From an uncultured Eubacteriales bacterium (GTDB lineage Bacteria > Bacillota > Clostridia > Oscillospirales > Acutalibacteraceae): a stretch of 11,872 nt of DNA. Under the pieces are notes generated by a model, which had not been told where the DNA came from, made no database searches, and was given only the letters and a program-made list of their open reading frames with translations. The first letter of the stretch is position 1, and every line of letters begins with the position of its first letter. The DNA lies in contig ONPE01000024.1 in NCBI GenBank assembly GCA_900319615.1, positions 1 through 11,872 of the forward strand. Reading direction: 5' to 3'. Below are positions 8,709-11,872 of this stretch, one piece after another. The translations under genes and the position numbers were made by a program.

Positions 8709-8810
8709 GCTTGATATAATCAGCTCACGCGTCCGGATAGTGAAACAATTGACGCGCGCGTCCGCCGTACCCTACCACTCCCACTGCAACGTTTGATAGA
8801 AATCACTAAA

Positions 8811-8863
8811 GCCTCCCTTTCCTAAAGGGGGTGGCAACGAGCGCAAGCGATGTTGACGGAGGG
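8811..8863. repeat. GCCTCCC...GGAGGG multi-hairpin element
   Basis: GCCTCCC at 8811-8817 can pair with GGAGGG at 8858-8863, closing a unit with two internal hairpins: CCCTTT/AAAGGG (8815-8829) and CAAC..GCG/GCG..GTTG (8835-8855). The first internal hairpin competes with the closing stem. It is distinct in sequence from the GTCATT elements. From memory, similar CCTCCCTTT...GGCAACG...GACGGAGGG units are scattered in gut Firmicute genomes. No gene or transposase accompanies it. Confidence 0.65.
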
Positions 8864-8876
8864 TTGCCGGTTAACT

Positions 8877-8902
8877 CTGCAACGTCACACAGAGCGTTGC
8901 AG
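8877..8902. repeat. Inverted repeat downstream of the small membrane protein gene
   Basis: CTGCAACG (8877-8884) and CGTTGCAG (8895-8902) form an 8-bp stem with a 10-base loop, 25 bases past the stop of the minus-strand membrane protein gene. No T tract follows on the minus strand, so it is at most a factor-dependent or mRNA-stabilising structure. The word CTGCAACG also occurs at 8784-8791. Confidence 0.55.
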
Positions 8903-8927
8903 GCTGCACTTGTCTCCTGCCTGAAAG

Positions 8928-9395
8928 TCATTCTCCGTTCTTTCCTGCATAAACGGTATAGACTTGACCGCAGATCAGCAGTATCCTCAGAACAGCGCCG
9001 GCTATCGCCCACCATAACAGGTCCTGCCGGTAGAACGCGGTAAACAGCCATTCCGGGATATCGAGGAAAAAGATGATACAGATCGGGATCATCCATCCGA
9101 TCATCCTCTTTTTGTAATTTATACATCCTGCCACGGCGACAAATATTATCTTACCGAATACATATATAAACGCCAGAATTATCCAGAAGTACTCGAAGAA
9201 TTCGGCAGCGTGGGGGATCCATTCTCCGACTTCCTTCATCAGAAAATCGGAATAAAAGCTCCCCAGCATCTCGTACTGCAGCGGGACGTCGTAAAATAAC
9301 AGTTCGGATATCGCAACAAATGCCGAGAACAGGCAAAAGCCCAGCGTTGCGATCAAGGTGACGGTGCGGATGATTTTGGACTTGTCAGTGTTCAT
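8928..9395 (-). CDS. Small four-helix membrane protein of unknown function
   Basis: I do not recognise this 155-residue protein. It is strongly hydrophobic with four likely membrane helices at about 8-31, 63-92, 98-120 and 124-149, separated by short loops rich in aromatic and acidic residues (FYDVPLQYEMLGSFYSDF, then EVGEWIPHAAEFFEYFW). A short positive stretch, NYKKRM, lies between helices 2 and 3. There is no signal peptide cleavage site or catalytic motif. The ATG at 9395 has AGGAAGGTG upstream at good spacing, which supports real translation. It starts only about 40 bases beyond the rplT terminator and has no clear promoter of its own, so it may depend on read-through. On its far side is the repeat zone. 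Confidence 0.75.
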   Translation of the reverse strand: MNTDKSKIIRTVTLIATLGFCLFSAFVAISELLFYDVPLQYEMLGSFYSDFLMKEVGEWIPHAAEFFEYFWIILAFIYVFGKIIFVAVAGCINYKKRMIGWMIPICIIFFLDIPEWLFTAFYRQDLLWWAIAGAVLRILLICGQVYTVYAGKNGE

Positions 9396-9427
9396 GAAAG
9401 ATCACACCTTCCTATTAATAGCGAACA

Positions 9428-9457
9428 ATATAAAAGCGTTTGGGGTGACCCAAACGC
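9428..9457 (-). terminator. Intrinsic terminator after rplT
   Basis: On the minus strand GCGTTTGGG pairs with CCCAAACGC (9436-9457; 9-bp perfect stem, four-base loop) and is followed by TTTTATATT. It lies about 13 bases after the rplT stop and ends the infC-rpmI-rplT operon. Confidence 0.9.
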
Positions 9458-9469
9458 AGTTATAGCTTT

Positions 9470-9820
9470 TTATGCGTTTTTGACCTGCTCTGCCAGAGCG
9501 GTGAAAGCGGCGGGATCGTTGATAGCGATCTCGGAGAGAACCTTGCGGTTCAGGATGATGCCGGACTTCTTCAGGCCGTTCATGAAGGTGGAGTAGTTGG
9601 TGCCGTTAGCCTTGCAAGCGGCAGAGATACGGGTGATCCACAGTCTGCGGAAATCTCTCTTCTTCTGCTTGCGGCCGATGAAAGCATAGTTACCGGACTT
9701 CATAACCTGCTGTTTAGCCATCTTAAAGTGCTTTGACTTTGCACCGTAATAGCCCTTGGCGAGCTTCAAAACTTTCTTTCTTCTTTTGCGAGTCATCATC
9801 GCGCCTTTAATGCGTGCCAT
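9470..9820 (-). CDS. rplT: 50S ribosomal protein L20
   Basis: The 116-residue L20 binds 23S rRNA early in large-subunit assembly and, in Firmicutes, represses its own operon by binding the infC leader. It is full length and highly basic. Diagnostic stretches are KVLKLAKGYYGAKSK, SGNYAFIGRKQKKRDFRRLWI and NGTNYSTFMNGLKKSGI. The ATG at 9820 has a GGAGG ribosome binding site. It is the last gene of infC-rpmI-rplT, 39 bases after rpmI and directly before a strong terminator. Confidence 0.98.
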   Translation of the reverse strand: MARIKGAMMTRKRRKKVLKLAKGYYGAKSKHFKMAKQQVMKSGNYAFIGRKQKKRDFRRLWITRISAACKANGTNYSTFMNGLKKSGIILNRKVLSEIAINDPAAFTALAEQVKNA

Positions 9821-9859
9821 ATATTATACCTCCGAAAAATTCTTACTAAGCCCTACCGA

Positions 9860-10057
9860 TTATTTGTAGGGGATCAGGCGTTTAACCTGAGCTACGTTTG
9901 TCTTGTCAGCTACGGTGGTCTTTCTCAGACCTCTTTTACGCTTGGTGTTCTTCTTGTTAAGGATGTGGCTCTTGTAAGCATGAGCGCGGATGACCTTACC
10001 GTTCTTCGACAGTTTGAAACGCTTTTTAGCTCCGCTGTGTGTTTTGATCTTAGGCAT
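9860..10057 (-). CDS. rpmI: 50S ribosomal protein L35
   Basis: The 65-residue product begins MPKIKTHSGAKKRFKLSKNGK and continues with the lysine/arginine-rich body of L35, a small protein of the large ribosomal subunit. The ATG at 10057 follows AAAGGAGGATTATTAAT, an excellent ribosome binding site. It is the middle gene of the operon, 28 bases after infC. Confidence 0.98.
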   Translation of the reverse strand: MPKIKTHSGAKKRFKLSKNGKVIRAHAYKSHILNKKNTKRKRGLRKTTVADKTNVAQVKRLIPYK

Positions 10058-10085
10058 ATTAATAATCCTCCTTTAATAACGTTGT

Positions 10086-10604
10086 TTACCTGTTGGGCTT
10101 GGGCGCAAGGAACATGAGCATCTGGCGGCCCTCGAGCTTAGCGGGGCGCTCGATGTTGGCGACCTCCGAGCATGCGTCTGAGAACTTCTTCATGATATCG
10201 TAGCCGTACTCAGAGTGACCCATTTCACGACCGCGAAAGCGGATAGAGACCTTGACCTTATCACCGTGATCGAAGAAGCGCATGGCGTTCTTGAGCTTGG
10301 TGTTAAAGTCGTGGGTGTCGATGTTGAGCGAGAGCTTTATCTCCTTGACGTCGACGGTATGCTGGTTCTTCCTCGCCTCTTTCTCTCTCTTCGCCTGCTC
10401 AAAGCGATACTTGCCGTAGTCCATGATCTTACAGACAGGCGGCGCAGCCTGAGGGGCGATCTTCACGAGATCGAGGTTCTTTTCGTCCGCGATATGCTGG
10501 GCGTCGGCAGCCGACATTATGCCGAGCTGTGCGCCGTCCGGGCCGATCACACGTAACTCTTTGTCGCGTATTTCCTCATTGATCTGAGGTTCCTGTTTGC
10601 TGAT
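10086..10604 (-). CDS. infC: Translation initiation factor IF-3, AUC start
   Basis: IF-3 binds the 30S subunit, prevents premature 50S joining and rejects wrong start codons and initiator tRNAs. Starting at ATC (10604) the product is 172 residues: [M]SKQEPQINEEIRDKELRVIG, continuing as GPDGAQLGIMSAADAQ. The block APPVCKIMDYGKYRFEQAKR marks the end of the N-domain and the linker, and VDVKEIKLSLNI with KVKVSIRFRGREM marks the C-domain. The conserved PQINEEIR start of IF-3 is present only if translation begins upstream of the GTG at 10550. ATC is the codon that sits nine bases after GGAGG (10614-10618). IF-3 genes are known for AUU or AUC starts, which let the factor repress its own translation. 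Length is normal (170-180). Confidence 0.96.
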   Translation of the reverse strand: MSKQEPQINEEIRDKELRVIGPDGAQLGIMSAADAQHIADEKNLDLVKIAPQAAPPVCKIMDYGKYRFEQAKREKEARKNQHTVDVKEIKLSLNIDTHDFNTKLKNAMRFFDHGDKVKVSIRFRGREMGHSEYGYDIMKKFSDACSEVANIERPAKLEGRQMLMFLAPKPNR

Positions 10605-10778
10605 AGGTAAGCACCTCCAAGTTTTTCTTGAAAAAAGAAAACGGACAGAATGGCTCCGTCCGCGTACAATACAAATAGCCGGGGATACTCCCCGTTCGTA
10701 TTGACCCGTGCAGACGACACCCCACAGGTGAAAGCCCCTGCTGAATTTTATACAGCATTCCGCTTTACTTTGTTTTCG
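10605..10778 (-). promoter_or_regulatory. infC leader, probable L20-responsive attenuator
   Basis: About 175 bases separate the expected transcript start from infC. On the minus strand the leader shows GCTG...CAGC, a C- and G-rich stretch (AGGGGCTTTCACCTGTGGGGTG) and a long composite hairpin. In that hairpin CAATACGAA pairs with TTTGTATTG (10695-10703 with 10667-10675, one G-U) and encloses CGGGGA/TCCCCG. A terminator hairpin with a T run follows, just before the ribosome binding site. In B. subtilis and relatives the infC leader is bound by L20, which favours the terminator. Position, layout and operon content fit that system, but I have not matched it to a covariance model. Confidence 0.78.
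10629..10662 (-). terminator. Leader terminator (attenuator) before infC
   Basis: On the minus strand CGGACGGA and TCTGTCCG (10655-10662 and 10642-10649; one G-U pair) form a hairpin with a five-base loop, followed directly by TTTTCTTTTTT. It lies between the promoter and the infC ribosome binding site, so it must be conditional for the operon to be expressed. Confidence 0.88.
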
Positions 10779-10784
10779 TAATGT

Positions 10785-10813
10785 ATTATAATATCTTCGA
10801 TAATGATTGTCAA
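10785..10813 (-). promoter_or_regulatory. Sigma-A promoter of the infC-rpmI-rplT operon
   Basis: Minus-strand TTGACA (10808-10813) and TATAAT (10785-10790) are both exact consensus with a 17-bp spacer. Transcription should begin near 10778. This is the strongest promoter visible in the window, as expected for ribosomal protein genes. Confidence 0.95.
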
Positions 10814-10886
10814 GAATTATTTTTACAAATTTTTGTATTATACTGATTTCTACCTTGATAAATTATATTTACAGGAGATTTTTACC

Positions 10887-11872
10887 GTGCAATATTACTA
10901 TCAACAACCTCAATACTATCCCCCGTCGCCTTATCCCGCGCCGGATCCCGTGCAGCTGCGCGAGCGCGCCTACAAGCGCGGGCTGCGAAGCACCGCCAAC
11001 GGTATAGGCGGTATGCTGCTGGTGTTCCTCGCGCTGGAGCTGATACTCGTGATCTTCCTCGAGCTCATCCTCGCCTTTACAGGCAACACGGACGACCTTT
11101 TGGAGATGAACGTGCTGTATATGCTCGAGAGCGGGCTGGTATCCACCGTGATATTCTTCGTGGCGGGTCTGATCTACTGCCTTATCAAAAAGGCTGATCT
11201 CGGGGCGATCTTCCCGTTCAAAAAGGTCGGCGGCGCCATGCTGTACCGGCTGTGCATCATCGGCATCAGCCTCTCGCTTATGGGCAATTACGTGGTCGAG
11301 CTGCTGAACAAGAGCCTCGGGCTCTTCGGCGTACAGAACAACGGCGGCGACTTCGGCACAGCCGACAACCCGGATGTACTGATGTACTTCATGGTCGTGG
11401 CGATCATACCGGCGTTCGTGGAAGAATTCGCCTTCCGCGGAGTTGTGATGGGGCTGCTTCGCCCCTACTCGGAGGGTCTGGCGATACTGGTCTCTTCGAT
11501 AGCGTTCGCCCTGATGCACGGCAACTTCGTGCAGATGCCGTTCACCTTCTGCGCAGGTCTTGTGTTCGCATACATCGACATCAAGGCAGGCTCCCTGATA
11601 CCGTCGATAATCGTCCACTTCCTGAACAACGGGCTCTCGGTGCTGTACGATGTGGTGACCTCATACGAGATAGTCGACGAGGTAACGGCTAACATGGGCT
11701 TCGGCTTGCTGTACGTCGTGACGGGCGTGCTCGCGTTCTTGGCTATACGCAAGATCGTAAAGGAAAAGGACGGAGCCTTCTTCGAGCTCAGGGACGGCGA
11801 TACCGTGCTGCCGTTCAAGCAGAAGATGAAGACCGTGCTGACCTCGCCCACGATGATAATCTTCGCCGTGCT
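10887..11872 (+). CDS. CPBP-family intramembrane metalloprotease, C-terminus outside window
   Basis: A plus-strand frame opens at GTG 10887, with AGGAGA (10873-10878) eight bases upstream, and stays open for 328 residues to the window edge. It starts with a tyrosine/proline/glutamine-rich cytoplasmic tail (MQYYYQQPQYYPPSPYP), followed by several membrane helices (about 38-63, 80-100, 116-137, 163-182, 193-235 and 270-290). The ABI/CPBP motifs are E179-E180-x3-R184 in VEEFAFRG, H211 in ALMHGNF, and H244 with N247-N248 in HFLNNG. Together these form the glutamate-histidine active site of Rce1-like (CAAX-processing) enzymes. Bacterial members are linked to bacteriocin immunity or to unknown membrane proteolysis, and no substrate is evident here. 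It is transcribed away from infC, and the 73-bp AT-rich spacer between the infC -35 and its start must hold its promoter, which I cannot define with confidence. Confidence 0.93.
   Translation, partial: MQYYYQQPQYYPPSPYPAPDPVQLRERAYKRGLRSTANGIGGMLLVFLALELILVIFLELILAFTGNTDDLLEMNVLYMLESGLVSTVIFFVAGLIYCLIKKADLGAIFPFKKVGGAMLYRLCIIGISLSLMGNYVVELLNKSLGLFGVQNNGGDFGTADNPDVLMYFMVVAIIPAFVEEFAFRGVVMGLLRPYSEGLAILVSSIAFALMHGNFVQMPFTFCAGLVFAYIDIKAGSLIPSIIVHFLNNGLSVLYDVVTSYEIVDEVTANMGFGLLYVVTGVLAFLAIRKIVKEKDGAFFELRDGDTVLPFKQKMKTVLTSPTMIIFAV

Larger units (their letters stand above)
8525..8775. repeat. 251-bp segment with 14-bp terminal inverted repeats
   Basis: The left end GTAGGGTAAGGCGG (8525-8538) is the reverse complement of the right end CCGCCGTACCCTAC (8762-8775) with one mismatch. 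Just inside the ends the similarity resumes as GGACGCGC on the left (8552-8559) and its complement GCGCGTCC on the right. The interior contains two direct copies of CGCGCAGCG (8555-8563 and 8569-8577) and the GTCATT-type element at 8614-8708. There is no transposase and no clear target duplication at the edges. This could be a small non-autonomous element or nested palindromes; the inverted ends are certain, the mobile interpretation is not. Confidence 0.6.

Noticed and set aside
8395..8796. 133-codon plus-strand frame in the repeat zone
   Set aside because: It runs through the tandem repeat, the inverted ends and the GTCATT element, lacks a ribosome binding site and looks like no protein.
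8806..9126. 106-codon minus-strand frame overlapping the small membrane protein
   Set aside because: It overlaps the better-supported four-helix frame, has no ribosome binding site and runs into the hairpin element.
10576..10758. Possible 60-codon leader peptide upstream of infC
   Set aside because: There is no ribosome binding site at its ATG, it runs across all leader hairpins and ends past the infC start, and L20-type control needs no leader peptide.
10814..10886. Promoter for the CPBP gene (TATTAT/TATACT near 10836-10844)
   Set aside because: -10-like words exist in this AT-rich stretch, but I found no -35 at proper spacing, so no specific site is claimed.
10869..11618. 249-codon minus-strand frame opposite the CPBP protease
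   Set aside because: The product is rich in His, Glu, Asp and Arg with no family features, while the plus strand shows a ribosome binding site, membrane helices and the EExxxR motif.

Overview
The window looks like a chromosomal core-gene region of a low-G+C-phylum Gram-positive bacterium (Firmicutes, class Clostridia, probably a Ruminococcus/Oscillospiraceae-type gut anaerobe). The evidence is the gene order (dprA-topA-trmFO, plsX-rnc-radical SAM, infC-rpmI-rplT), the strong AGGAGG-type ribosome binding sites, a consensus sigma-A promoter, an L20-type attenuated infC leader, and folate-dependent TrmFO. The genus is an inference from style and gene order. Almost everything is on the minus strand, so the window reads right to left.

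Region 1 (1-8161, minus) is one long housekeeping run in transcription order: SpoU-family RNA methyltransferase, dprA, topA, trmFO, plsX, rnc, and an Elp3-like radical SAM protein that runs off the left edge. Several joints are translationally coupled (methyltransferase/dprA, plsX/rnc, rnc/radical SAM). The radical SAM gene appears to start with a rare ATT codon overlapping the rnc stop. Two gaps in this run (topA-trmFO and trmFO-plsX) are filled almost entirely by palindromic GTCATT...AATGAC elements. Their arms show clear compensatory base changes.

Region 2 (8162-8927) has no convincing gene. It holds a tandem duplication beginning in the methyltransferase 5' leader (units of 132 and 124 bp plus a 58-bp remnant). 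It also holds a 251-bp segment bounded by 14-bp inverted repeats with a rearranged GTCATT element inside it, a near-perfect 30-bp palindrome, and a separate multi-hairpin element of a different family. This is a repeat-accumulation zone.

Region 3 (8928-10813, minus) holds the translation operon infC-rpmI-rplT, driven by a TTGACA-17-TATAAT promoter. Its structured leader ends in an intrinsic terminator just before an AUC-started infC. A strong terminator follows rplT, and behind it lies a small four-helix membrane protein of unknown function.

Region 4 (10887-11872, plus) is a divergently transcribed, GTG-started CPBP-family intramembrane protease, cut off by the right edge.

The genes mainly serve RNA maturation and modification (RNase III, TrmFO, SpoU methyltransferase, Elp3-like enzyme), ribosome assembly and initiation (IF3, L35, L20), DNA topology and uptake (TopA, DprA) and phospholipid synthesis (PlsX). 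I see no phage, CRISPR or defence genes. The unusual content lies in the repeats and the non-standard start codons.
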